Assembly: GCA_030704615.1 (NCBI GenBank)
Contig: CM060734.1
Span: 20,768,001 to 20,832,000 of the forward strand
Reading direction: 5' to 3'
DNA: 64,000 bases
DNA from: Takakia lepidozioides
Taxonomy: Eukaryota; Streptophyta; Takakiopsida; Takakiales; Takakiaceae
Positions within the stretch are counted from its first letter, which is position 1. Each line of letters begins with the position of its first letter. Both the position numbers and the translations under genes were made by a program. The notes under the pieces are model-generated. The model had not been told where the DNA came from. It ran no database searches and worked only from the letters and a program-made list of their open reading frames with translations. Below, piece after piece: positions 55,150-64,000 of this stretch.

Positions 55150-57189
55150 TCATTGAGCTACTTCGTTTGTCTTTGGAGAAGAGACACCAAGTAAGGCTGA
55201 ACACTTCATGTGTTTTGTTTGTGGTAGACTCTTCGTCAAAACATCCGCAACCATATCTCCTATAGCACAATAGATCATCTTGATCTCTCCCTTGCATACA
55301 ACTTCTCGTATGTAGTGATGTTGCACTTCAATGTGCTTTGTCCTTGAATGATACTTCGGATTCTGACTTAGTGCAATCGCACTTTGATTGTCACAATAGA
55401 GAGTCGTAGGTAGTGATTGGAAATGATCCAAATCTCCAAGCAACTTTCGTAACCAAATAGCTTCCTTTGCTGCTTGTGTAATGGACATGTACTCAGCTTC
55501 TGTTGATGACAACGCTGTTGCAACTTGTCGTTTGCTAGACCAAGATACAGCTCCACCTGCTAGGAGAAAACAATGGTCTGCAGTTGATTTTCTACTATCA
55601 ACGTCTCCTGCCTAGTCAGCATCAGCAAACCCTAACAAACTTGGATCTTCCACTCTCTTGTAGAGTAGACCAGAGGTTGATGTTCTTCTTAGATATTGAA
55701 ATATCCTCTTCACTGCTTTCCAATGGGTTTGTCCGGGATTTGAAAGAAATTGTGAGACCACTCCCACTGAATGTGCAATGTCTGGCCTAGTACAAACCAT
55801 GCAATACATCAAACTGCCGACTGCGCTTTGATAAGGAGTTTTCCTCATATCCTCTTGCTCTTCTTGAGTCTTAGGTGCCATATCCTTCGTAAGTTTCAAA
55901 CCAACTTCGAGAGGAGTTGCTGTTGGCTTACTCATCTCCAACTTAAACCTTTGTAGAATTGTCTCAATGTATTGTCGTTGATGCATGAATATTGAATGGT
56001 TTACTCGATCTCTGCTGATTTGAATACCAAGACAGAACCGAATCTCACCCATGTCAGTCATGGCAAACTCAGCACTCAACAGTGCTTTGGTTTCTGGCAA
56101 CAACCTTTGATGATCGTTGGTGACAATGATTGTGTCATCCACAAATAGAGCTATGACCACAAATTGCTCTCCCATCTTTTTCACATAGACGTTTGTGTCA
56201 GCAATGCTTCGCTCAAATCTTGCCTTTAAGAGGTAAGCATTGATCCTGGCATACCAAGCTCGAGGACTTTGTTTGAGTCCATACAAACTCTTTTGCAGCT
56301 TACACACAATATCACTTTCTCCTTGTACAAACCCTTCAGGTTGTCTCATGTAGATCTCTTCTTGTAGTTCTCCTTTCAGAAATGCGGTCTTAACATCCAT
56401 TTGATGAACTTCGTGATCATGTTGAGCTGCAAGAGCTAACAACACTCTGATAGAAAAAATCTTCACCACTGGTAAGAAGGTTTCATTGTAATCCATTCCT
56501 TGAATTTGTGCATAGCCTTTAGCTACAAGACGAGCTTTGTACCGGTAAATAGATCCATCAGCTTTGTACTTCAACTTGAAGATCCATTTGCAACCAATGG
56601 CTCTTCGTCCTGCAGACAACCTAGTGAGTGTCCATGCTTTGTTTTGCATCAATGAATCCAACTCTAAGTTGATTGCTTCTTCCCATTGTAGTTTGTTTGG
56701 AGAGCGCATCGCTTCCTCATATGTAGCAGGCTCAACCACTTGTGATGCTTCTTCCATAGCTTCAATGGCACTCATAGATGTAATCAGCCTACTAGGAGCT
56801 TTTCTTTCCCGCTGAGATCTCCTTAGAATTGGCACATCTTCAACTTCGACTCCTTGATCAACTCCATCAAGTTGAACACCTCCATCATTTGCTTCAGCCA
56901 TCTCTTGTATTGGCTCCTCATAAGACTGATCTTGGAAATGGTGTAATGGCTCTAAGCTCATTCCCATGTCATTTTCTCCCACTATCAAAGAGGGTATGAA
57001 GCCTTCATCAAACACTACGTCCCTACTGTATTTGACAGCCTTAGTTGTCTTATTGAACAACTTATATCCCTTCACACCTTCTGTGTAGCCAATGAAGATG
57101 CATCCTTCTGATTTGAAGTCAAGTTTCCTTCGCTTCTGAGTAGGGATATGGACATATGCACGACATCCAAAAATCCTACAATGAGCCAT
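55150..57189 (-). CDS. Copia reverse transcriptase and RNase H
   Basis: Integrase end and RT in one frame from 57189: CRAYVHIPTQKRRKLDFKSE, WEEAINLELDSLMQNKAWTL, GCKWIFKLKYKADGSIYRYK, ARLVAKGYAQIQGMDY, MDVKTAFLKGELQEEIYMRQ, YGLKQSPRAWY and the catalytic box LFVDDTIIV. RNase H: a single TAG in FADAD*AGD (55610-55612; TGG expected) and then STEAEYMSITQAAKEAIWL and YCDNQSAIALSQNPKYHSRT. The sequence is close to intact. Confidence 0.9.
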
Positions 57190-57480
57190 ACTAGGCTTCT
57201 AACCACTCCATACCTCTTCTGGTGTTTTTCCTAACACTGATTTGGTAGGTATTCTGTTGTGAAGATATGCTGCAGTGCCAACAGCTTCTGCCCAAAAATG
57301 ATTTGAAAGATTCACTTCTTTCAATATACTCCTTGCAGATTCTTGTAGTGATCTACTCATCCGCTCAGCTATACCATTCTGCTCAGGTGTATATGGAACA
57401 GCTGTCGAGCTATTCCATTCTCTTGACAAAACTGATTGAAAGCCTTTGACTCACCACCATTGTCAGATCTCAAAATCTTA
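57190..57480 (-). pseudogene. Copia integrase core, frameshifted
   Basis: The minus strand gives LKILRSDNGGE (catalytic D), then PYTPEQNGIAERMSRSLQES with the catalytic E, and NHFWAEAVGTAAYLHNRIP. A one-base slip in the A-run near 57495 separates it from the gag-protease frame, and a TAG at about 57196-57198 separates it from RT. Confidence 0.85.
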
Positions 57481-59190
57481 AGAGGCTTTCCAGTTTGTTT
57501 TTTTGCAAGCACTTTGAACTCCTTGAATTTCTCTAGCACTTGACTTTTCTGCCTTAAGGAAATTCACCACAACCCTCTTTGACAAATCATCAATGAATGT
57601 CACAAAGTACTTTGCTCCTCCAAGTGATGTGGTTTGCATTGGCCTGCACACATCAGAATGTACAATCTCCAATATACTTATGGCTCTTCGTCCACCATCC
57701 TTAGGAAATTGACCTCGATGTTGCTTCCCTTCCAAGCAACCTTTGCATAGACACATATCGCTCATCTCCTTCAATGGTAGTCCTTCCACAAGATGGCTTG
57801 AGAGTTGCATCTGTCTCAACTTCTTAATGCTCACATGACCTAACCTTTTATGCCACAACTCTGTTTCTGACATGACAGGTGTAGATCCCAACTGTGGTGA
57901 AAATGTGGTAAGAGCACTAGAGACATGATGTTGTAATCTATACAAACAATTATCAAGAATAGCTCTTGCTACCACAGCTCCTGAGCTATCTGTGATAGTA
58001 CAACTCTCATCTTGGAATACCACTGTGTATTCCTTTGTAACAATTTGCCTTACAGACAACAGGTTCTTTGTTAAAGTAGGGACATGTAGGACATTTTCCA
58101 CCTCTATGGTTTCCCCTTCATTGAGCATAAGAGAGACTGAGCCTTCTCCACCAATGACATGTTTGCTATCATCTCCCACAAGAACATATTGTGTAGGTGA
58201 AAGAGATCTATATGATAAGAAATGCTCTCTCTCTGAACTCATATGTTGAGATGCTCCTGAATCAACATACCACACATGCTTCTGTCTCTTAGTGGCTAAG
58301 AGAGACACAACAAATAGAATAACCTTCCTCTGATGAGTAGCTATGTTCCCTTGACTCTCTCTGCTGCGCTCATCTGCAATGCACTTTCTACAATCCTTGA
58401 TCATGTGACCAAGTTTCTTGCAATAAAAGCACCTCACTTTGGCCTTTTTGATCTTTGAGCTAGATTGAGGTTTCTGAAACCTCTGGGACTTCTGAGACAT
58501 ATGTGAAGGGAGTCTTCTATTCAAGACTACTCCAGTCTTGCCTGTGAACAAAGCCCTGTCTACCTCTGTAGACGTACCTTGACCTTTTTTTCTTGTTTCC
58601 TCCTTGAGGAGAAGTCCTATGACAACATCAATAGTTAAGTTGGTTTGTTCTGCTAGAGACACCACAAAACCATCATAGGATTCAGGTAAGGTTGCCAATA
58701 ACACCACTGCGGCGTGTTCATCAGTCACATTAGTTCCCACAGAGACTAGTTGATCTCGCAATACACAAAACAAATTCAAGTGTTGTTCAACTGACTCGGT
58801 CATCTTCAGACCATAGAACTTTTGCGTCGCATACACTTGCGATGTGACATCCTTCGTCTTATATATGCTTGCTAGCTTGTCCCAAACATCCTTAGCATTC
58901 TTAGCACTTATAATGAGATGCAACTGATTGTCTCTCAAGCTTGTGATGATGCTAGCTCTTGCTTTCTGATCTTTCCTATCCCATATGGCTTGGCCAACAA
59001 TAGTGTCGGGTCTTGGGACCGATCCATCAACCACTCCCCATAGATCTTTGTCTAGAAGGACCATCTCCATCCTAAACTTCCAAGTTTGATAGTTAGCTCC
59101 ATTGAATCGATCTTCCACTCTCACATCTAATGCACTCGTCATAGACATAGAAGGAGGATTGCTAGAAGACGACGCTCCAGCCATAATCAA
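57478..59190 (-). CDS. Copia gag, protease and integrase start
   Basis: 570 codons from the ATG near 59184. Gag: RFNGANYQTWKFRMEMVLLD and LWGVVDGSVPRP. A zinc knuckle CFYCKKLGHMIKDC (CX2CX4HX4C) follows, then the protease YVDSGASQHMSSEREHF. The integrase head is ELWHKRLGHVSIKKLRQMQL with CLCKGCLEGKQ, then HSDVCRPMQT and YFVTFIDDLSKRV. It ends at a frameshift. This is the usual 5' half of a Copia polyprotein. Confidence 0.9.
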   Translation of the reverse strand: MIMAGASSSSNPPSMSMTSALDVRVEDRFNGANYQTWKFRMEMVLLDKDLWGVVDGSVPRPDTIVGQAIWDRKDQKARASIITSLRDNQLHLIISAKNAKDVWDKLASIYKTKDVTSQVYATQKFYGLKMTESVEQHLNLFCVLRDQLVSVGTNVTDEHAAVVLLATLPESYDGFVVSLAEQTNLTIDVVIGLLLKEETRKKGQGTSTEVDRALFTGKTGVVLNRRLPSHMSQKSQRFQKPQSSSKIKKAKVRCFYCKKLGHMIKDCRKCIADERSRESQGNIATHQRKVILFVVSLLATKRQKHVWYVDSGASQHMSSEREHFLSYRSLSPTQYVLVGDDSKHVIGGEGSVSLMLNEGETIEVENVLHVPTLTKNLLSVRQIVTKEYTVVFQDESCTITDSSGAVVARAILDNCLYRLQHHVSSALTTFSPQLGSTPVMSETELWHKRLGHVSIKKLRQMQLSSHLVEGLPLKEMSDMCLCKGCLEGKQHRGQFPKDGGRRAISILEIVHSDVCRPMQTTSLGGAKYFVTFIDDLSKRVVVNFLKAEKSSAREIQGVQSACKKTNWKAS

Positions 59191-59233
59191 GTTCTCTCAA
59201 TCTCAACTACCAACTCTCTCCTAGAGAAGAATG

Positions 59234-59245
59234 GCTCTGATACCA
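59234..59245 (-). promoter_or_regulatory. PBS of Copia element
   Basis: TGGTATCAGAGC on the minus strand, directly at the inner edge of the 5' LTR. Confidence 0.9.
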
Positions 59246-59552
59246 TGTTAGAATTGAGCAAGAACATGAACAAGAACTAAAGTCTTAGACTAAAGCTAAA
59301 ACTAAAGCTTTCATCCCAACCATAGAAACCACCATCATACTCTTACCCTTAGACTAGTGGCTTCACCCCCGAGCTTGTACAAGAATGTCTCTAGAAAGTC
59401 ATACTTGGTCACTTCCACTTCCACTATGGTGACCATCCACCTTCTAGCCATTCACCTTCCAAAGGTGAGTTAAACAAGATAGTCTCTTAGACTTCTAAAC
59501 CTTTGGCATTCAAGACTCTTAGTCTTCTAGATATGTTTAATTACTTCCAACA
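59246..59552 (-). mobile_element. Copia 5' LTR
   Basis: 307 bases, TGTTGGAAG to TTCTAACA on the minus strand; about 98 percent like the 3' LTR by eye. Confidence 0.9.
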
Positions 59553-59871
59553 ATGAGGACACCTTGTTGCTCAGAAGATTTCTGGGCTTGATAACCCAAC
59601 TTTTCTTTGTTGAGAAGGAGAATTGGCTGCGTACTAGCGGTGGGGGCAGCCCCCGGGTCTTCCAGCAGTGTCTCAGACGCGACAGGTGAAAGATGAGTTG
59701 TCGTTGAAGCAAGACCTTTCCAGGGATTGAGCCACCCGACCCATCCGTTGAGATTGGCTTCCTCTCACTCCAACCTCTGCCCCTTCCCCTGGCACTAGAG
59801 GAAGGTCCTCCTTTGCTGCCTCGTTTGGCCAGAGTTCTTCTCGTCGACATTGCAATTGAAGAGTGCTGCAA
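59553..59871 (-). pseudogene. Interrupted ORF, 5' half
   Basis: Minus strand: an N-terminal ARGRGRGWSERKPISTDGSG stretch and then RSQFSFSTKKSWVIKPRNLL. The Copia target duplication follows, and the frame resumes at 54816. The Gly/Arg-rich start and later GRGFY block fit a nucleic-acid-binding ORF1-type protein of a LINE, or a small host gene. Function unknown. Confidence 0.5.
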
Positions 59872-61500
59872 GGTAAAACAAGGGACGGGGAGAAAACAAG
59901 GTAAGACGAGGCCACTATATCACTGCCTTGTGAATAATACAGACCCGCTTCAAACTGAGAAAGAGAGAAGAAGAGATTAGGCAAGAAGTCGCTGGGAAGA
60001 GCGAAGGAAGAGACAACTCTCTCTGGAGCTAAAATCAAGGATTAGAGGATCAACTCTGAGCTGGGAGGGAGATAAGAAAACACATTCGAAAGAGGAAGGA
60101 AGACTAGGAAGGGAGGGAGATATCTGCCTTAGACAGCCTTCCTTTGAGACAACAATTCAGAAGTTAGATGGTAAGAAAGAGCGAGAACATCACCTTTCAG
60201 TGCAGTAAAAGAAAGGGTGGCCGTGGAGTGTCAGGAGTCGCCATGCCATTAGTACCAGGCCAAGGGAGAGAGCTGAAGTCACCAATGAGGCCAGAATGCC
60301 AGAGGGAGCAAGCGGGTGTTAATCCTCAGAACGGAATCTTGGGGGGCAACAAGCCGCTAATGTTATGAGAGTTGACAAAGGTGGCGCAATCGAAAGTGTG
60401 CCAAAGTGAAGAAGCATTAAGAGAGCATAATCAGGAGATTAGCTTTAGCGTAATAGTGTAGCCATCAGCAGTTGGAGGAGCTGCGAGGCCCTAATTCCAG
60501 CTGTATAGGGTAAGAGGTGTTCCCCCAGCTGGAATGGTGACGAAAGAGAGCGTTTGAAGTGATGAAAGGTCCTCCTGGGCTCCCATCCACTTTCTAGAAG
60601 ATTCAGATGGTGAGAGGAGGAGGAAAGAGAGTAGGGGGAGGTCACAGGACATGACGGAGGAAGGGAGGCATGGCGCCAGGGACTGAAAAAAAACTAAGTC
60701 CCCTGGCTTCACTCACTGCAAATTGCGGAGCCCCCCTCACACCGCGAACCCGAGAGCGACTCCGCTGGTCTTCCTTGTTGGTCGGTCACTTTGGATTAAA
60801 TTCCACCTCTAGTTTGCTAAGTTAAGTTAAATTAAATTATTTATACCCGGGGTGGTAATTGGAACCACCTATGGATAACCGTCTGCAAATATCTTGTGTC
60901 TATTGAGAACCGACATATACTAAAAATTTGTGAATATTCTAACACTATGGAACTGGCTGGTATTGAAAAGTGAAAATATTTCAATACCATCCCGGCTGGT
61001 ATTGTAAAAAGTAGTACCAGCCCAACACTGGTCTTAACTCTTAACTCCTTAAGACTCCTGGGGAAAAAAAAAAAAAAACTCCTGAAGAGTGAGCAACTCC
61101 TTCAACCACACCCAAGTTATTACCAAGGATCTCACCAAGGGCTACTGCTCCAGATGTAGAGTCACCAGGTGACATAAAATTGTTACTATTCAGAGGCCTC
61201 ATGCCATATCACCTTGTTTCTAGATAACATAGTCTCCTGACACTAATGCAAACAATTCCTCTCCTTAAGGTGCATCAAGCAATAATCCCTTGTGTCCGAG
61301 ACAAAACCTTGTACATGACAATCTGTACAGGTAACTTCATGTACCATGCTAACAAACAAATCCTCATAACAAGCAACATCCAAGGTACCAGACCAATTTG
61401 GGAGCTCACTTCGTCACAGCTATGAACCCACAGGAAAGTTAGTCAAAGGTGGACATTTCCATGCAATCTTCAATATGAGCTGCTATCTACTTGCAACCTA
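59872..61500 (+). other. Gene-poor stretch
   Basis: GA-rich sequence to about 60700, then AT-rich. Short frames disagree in strand and composition and match nothing. An A-run lies at 61063-61078. Nothing else is supported. Confidence 0.5.
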
Positions 61501-61504
61501 ACCT

Positions 61505-61790
61505 AAGCTTGGGTGGAACAAGAGGGAACAGACCAGACACTACCTTTGTGAGGGGCTCGCTCCAGTAGTGGGACATGACTTGGTATAAACGTGTAGTGGA
61601 GAGAGAGAGAACGTACTAATACAACTAATATGACGTTGTTTGCCATAGCCTTGGTCCATAGACCCTGCGCCCAGTTGGGGTAGAACAAAAGGGAACAGAC
61701 ACTACCTTTGTGAAGGGCTCACTCCAGTAGTGGGACTTACCATGATATAAACAAGAGAGCGGTAGAGAGAGAGGGCTGGGGAAATAGCTT
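61505..61790 (+). repeat. Tandem duplication, period about 168 bp
   Basis: GAACAxxAGGGAACAGACxx and ACACTACCTTTGTGAxGGGC with CTCCAGTAGTGGGAC occur at 61515-61582 and 61683-61732. It is noncoding and lies in the 3' flank of the RING gene. Confidence 0.75.
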
Positions 61791-62132
61791 GGTCCCTTGT
61801 GGAGGTGTGCATTAGTACCAATATTAAATACCAAAATCTTTGAAGATCATTAAGAGGTCCACTGTTCAACATAGCACCAAAGGTTTGTGCAGGGAGGTTG
61901 AGAATAGTATAGGGAGGTTATTTGCAGAAATACAAAGCCAAGTCAGGCCTTTCACTGCAGTACCAAAAGAAGCTCAATCCGTAGACTTGACAAGCCTGAG
62001 GCGTCCTTCCCTCACAACATAGAAGCCATTTTATTGAAGCACTCTCTATCCTGTCCAAGTGAGTGCAACTGAAAGTTGCAAGATTGTCTCTGGAAGCACT
62101 GGGAGCCACATGACAAAGCCAGAGTAGGCTGC
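61791..62132 (+). other. 3' flank of the RING gene
   Basis: Probable 3' untranslated and intergenic sequence of the minus-strand gene. No clear polyadenylation signal stands out. Confidence 0.4.
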
Positions 62133-63944
62133 TTAATCCAAACGTCGCCTTTTCCTGCTGTGCATTAAGGTATCCATTGCATCTGTTGCATCTGCTGTCC
62201 CACCCTCTCTGGAAGGTGACATTTGGCGTCTACTTTCCATAAGAGCCTCAAATTCCCGTCGACCCATCCTCCCCCTCACCGCAGTGTCCTCAGCAGCATC
62301 TCTTGGCCTCACACGAGATGCAGCAACACTTACTGTAGCAATTGCTGGGCCAGAAGAAGATAGCCTACCCTCCTCCACAGATGGTTCTTGTAACACTGGC
62401 AAATCTGTGCCTACATTTCCAGGCCCACTTGCGGGTGGCACCTCTGCAATGGCTGGCCTGGCAAGCTGCGGAAAGGGGAGGCTGCGAGCAACGGCCTCCA
62501 TGCTGGCCAGTCTTGCACGGATTTGAACCAAGCGGCCAGCTGCCTCCACCCGACTTGCCGCGAGGCGACTGAGGGTCTCAGCACGTTCTTGTGATAATCG
62601 TGCTGAGGCTTCCATTGTTGCCCTTGCCTCCACCTCCATTTCCATCCTCCACTGCCGCCTTTGCTCGGATGTCAAAAGTGCAGCAGCACTTGCTGCAGGG
62701 GTCCCTACTTGCTCTCTCTGTTCTCCCATACTTCGGATAAGCAGCCCACCAGTGTGGAGAGTATCCCCAAGACTTTCCCGCAAAATTCGGGCCGCCCTGC
62801 CCCAGCTTAGCATCTCGTCAGACACCCGCCAGGATGCTAACACCCCGTCCTCTCTGCCCTGCTGCTCAAGTTGAAAACCCTCAGGCATCGCCCTCCCAGT
62901 CTGAGGCACTGTCTCCCCCTCCAATCTTCCTTCCGTTCTCAATGCCTCCATGTCCTGTCTCTCTCTCTCCCTTGCATCTCTCTCTCGCTGTTGTCTCACA
63001 CTCTCAACTCTGTGAGCTTGTGGTCGGGGTGGAACCCTAGGAGCTCCATCCTCTGAATTGGGACCTGAGGTAACCAAGCCGCTACCTCGCCCATATATAG
63101 GTGTGACAGTGCTCTCTGCAATTCCTCCCTTGCAGACAGGGCATTCCTTGTGAAAAGAATGAAGGTACAACCAGCGATAAAGGCATGGCCAGCAAAAGAG
63201 ATGACCACAAGGAGTCAACACGGGCTCACTGGCCATCTCTAAGCAAATATTGCACTCGAAGTTCTCGCTGTTGCTGCTTTCTCCCCCGGCTTTTAAGAGT
63301 AAGGCAGAGGAATTCACATCTCTGGCTCCTCTTTCCTCAGGCTGACTGGGAAAAGTCTGGACTTCCCCTCTGCTTGATCCGACTCCAGTCGGCCCTTCCC
63401 GGACAGCTCTCGTTGGTCGAAAGCGTCTCATGACACGCTGCACTGTTGGACCAGGGCGGCGCTCCATCTCCCGTTGAAGCTCAAATAGGAGGTGAAATTG
63501 CTCCCGTGTACTGCGTGGCTGGGGGGGCATCTCTCTCTGCATCTCCACGGCAGTCTGGTCCAGGGGAGGTAGCTGAGGCTGACCCGCCGTGACAACAATC
63601 CTTCTCTCTAAACCGTGCTCAAAATCCAGTGGAGGTTGCTCCACAGGTACGGCGAACCCTGCGGTTGTCTGAAAACTAAAACTCGGTGTTGGGGGCTCGC
63701 TTTCTGATTGCAAATCTAAAAAGACGCCATGTATACCTGGCCCAAACCTTGGCCATATTTGCCGAGCTTCTTGCCCAACTCCTAGACCTATTCTGCGGCC
63801 CTCGCCTCCCACGCCTGATCCTATGATGGTGTAACGAGTCAGAGGAGGAGCAAGGTTCAAATCAAGATTCACCCTCGCAGACACGGCACCACTCTCCGGA
63901 TCCTCCATATCAATTTCTGGCCCAATCACTGCCTGACCAGACAT
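62133..63944 (-). CDS. RING-type E3 ubiquitin ligase, RMA/RNF5-like RING, no membrane anchor
   Basis: About 603 codons without an intron, from the ATG at 63944 to TAA/TAG before 62133. The frame stays open upstream to the window edge, so an earlier start is possible. The N-terminus has an EAR-type repression motif, DLNLAPP, in VNLDLNLAPPLTRY. The C3HC4 RING is near residues 235-280: FECNICLEMASEPVLTPCGH, LFCWPCLYRWLY and ECPVCKGGI, the spacing seen in RMA and RNF5/RNF185 ligases. A GRGSGLVTSG stretch and long Arg/Glu-rich helical parts (QRERDAREREREDME-like, EARATMEASARLSQERAETL) follow. The end SRKRRRLD looks like a nuclear signal. No transmembrane segment closes it, unlike RMA1-3. It probably acts as a nuclear ubiquitin ligase; the substrate is unknown. 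No damage was seen. Confidence 0.85.
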   Translation of the reverse strand: MSGQAVIGPEIDMEDPESGAVSARVNLDLNLAPPLTRYTIIGSGVGGEGRRIGLGVGQEARQIWPRFGPGIHGVFLDLQSESEPPTPSFSFQTTAGFAVPVEQPPLDFEHGLERRIVVTAGQPQLPPLDQTAVEMQREMPPQPRSTREQFHLLFELQREMERRPGPTVQRVMRRFRPTRAVREGPTGVGSSRGEVQTFPSQPEERGARDVNSSALLLKAGGESSNSENFECNICLEMASEPVLTPCGHLFCWPCLYRWLYLHSFHKECPVCKGGIAESTVTPIYGRGSGLVTSGPNSEDGAPRVPPRPQAHRVESVRQQRERDARERERQDMEALRTEGRLEGETVPQTGRAMPEGFQLEQQGREDGVLASWRVSDEMLSWGRAARILRESLGDTLHTGGLLIRSMGEQREQVGTPAASAAALLTSEQRRQWRMEMEVEARATMEASARLSQERAETLSRLAASRVEAAGRLVQIRARLASMEAVARSLPFPQLARPAIAEVPPASGPGNVGTDLPVLQEPSVEEGRLSSSGPAIATVSVAASRVRPRDAAEDTAVRGRMGRREFEALMESRRQMSPSREGGTADATDAMDTLMHSRKRRRLD

Positions 63945-64000
63945 TACCACGACCAATTCAGTCACCAGGCATATATTGTACAGACACAGGGAGATCCGCT

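Larger units (their letters stand above)
54822..59552 (-). mobile_element. Full-length Ty1/Copia retrotransposon
   Basis: 307-base LTRs at 54822-55128 (3') and 59246-59552 (5'), about five differences apart. TSD ATGAG on both sides (54817-54821 and 59553-59557). PBS at 59234-59245 and polypurine run GAGTGGGAG at about 55129-55137. Domain order gag, protease, integrase, RT, RNase H is the Copia order. Only one frameshift and two in-frame stops break the polyprotein, so it is young. Confidence 0.92.

Noticed and set aside
62284-62526. Plus-strand frames opposite the RING gene
   Set aside because: Shadows of a long intact minus-strand gene with a clear RING domain.

Overview
This window is land-plant nuclear DNA made almost entirely of nested, decaying transposable elements. 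The only ordinary gene that looks intact is a RING-finger protein at the right edge. A PLS-type pentatricopeptide (PPR) pseudogene with E/DYW-type sequence, chromodomain Ty3 elements, a Copia element, and PBSs complementary to the initiator tRNA-Met all point to a land plant. A DNMT3-like methyltransferase inside a retrotransposon and the style of the PPR protein suggest a non-seed plant such as a fern or lycophyte. That placement is inference; no single marker settles it.

Layout. From 147 to about 24.9 kb lies one old Ty3-type element, called family B here (copy B1), broken by two insertions. A chromodomain Ty3 element (family A, copy A1, 2796-8633) sits in its gag and has lost its 3' LTR. 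A second family-B element (copy B2, 11227-22061) sits in its reverse transcriptase and is flanked by CGGA. From 24.9 to 28.4 kb there are gene-poor sequence, a LINE 3' remnant, microsatellites and one possible exon. From 28.4 to 32.9 kb are minus-strand pieces of families A and B (A3, B3) and a long B-family LTR that abuts the PPR pseudogene (32.9-36.06 kb). From 36381 to 43338 is a complete minus-strand family-A element (A2) with near-identical LTRs and a GTAGA target duplication. From 43.3 to 54.3 kb come small pieces: LINE fragments, MITEs, a tRNA-derived SINE inside another B-family LTR, an unclassified gag-like pseudogene with zinc knuckles, and a SWIM-finger remnant. From 54822 to 59552 is a full-length minus-strand Copia element with ATGAG target duplications, inserted in an older ORF. 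The RING gene occupies 62133-63944 (minus).

The most notable system is family B. Its ancestral polyprotein appears to read gag - two zinc knuckles - aspartic protease - C5-cytosine methyltransferase (DNMT3-like) - reverse transcriptase - RNase H - integrase - PHD finger. B1 and B2 carry the same order independently, so the architecture belongs to the family and is not an accident of one locus. A DNA-methylation writer and a likely histone-tail reader in one retrotransposon suggest an element that shapes or senses the chromatin it enters. Family A in the same window carries a chromodomain at the equivalent integrase C-terminus, the known chromovirus arrangement. Both B copies are dead through stops and frameshifts. 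Their LTRs are about 2.5 kb long and hold two minisatellite arrays.
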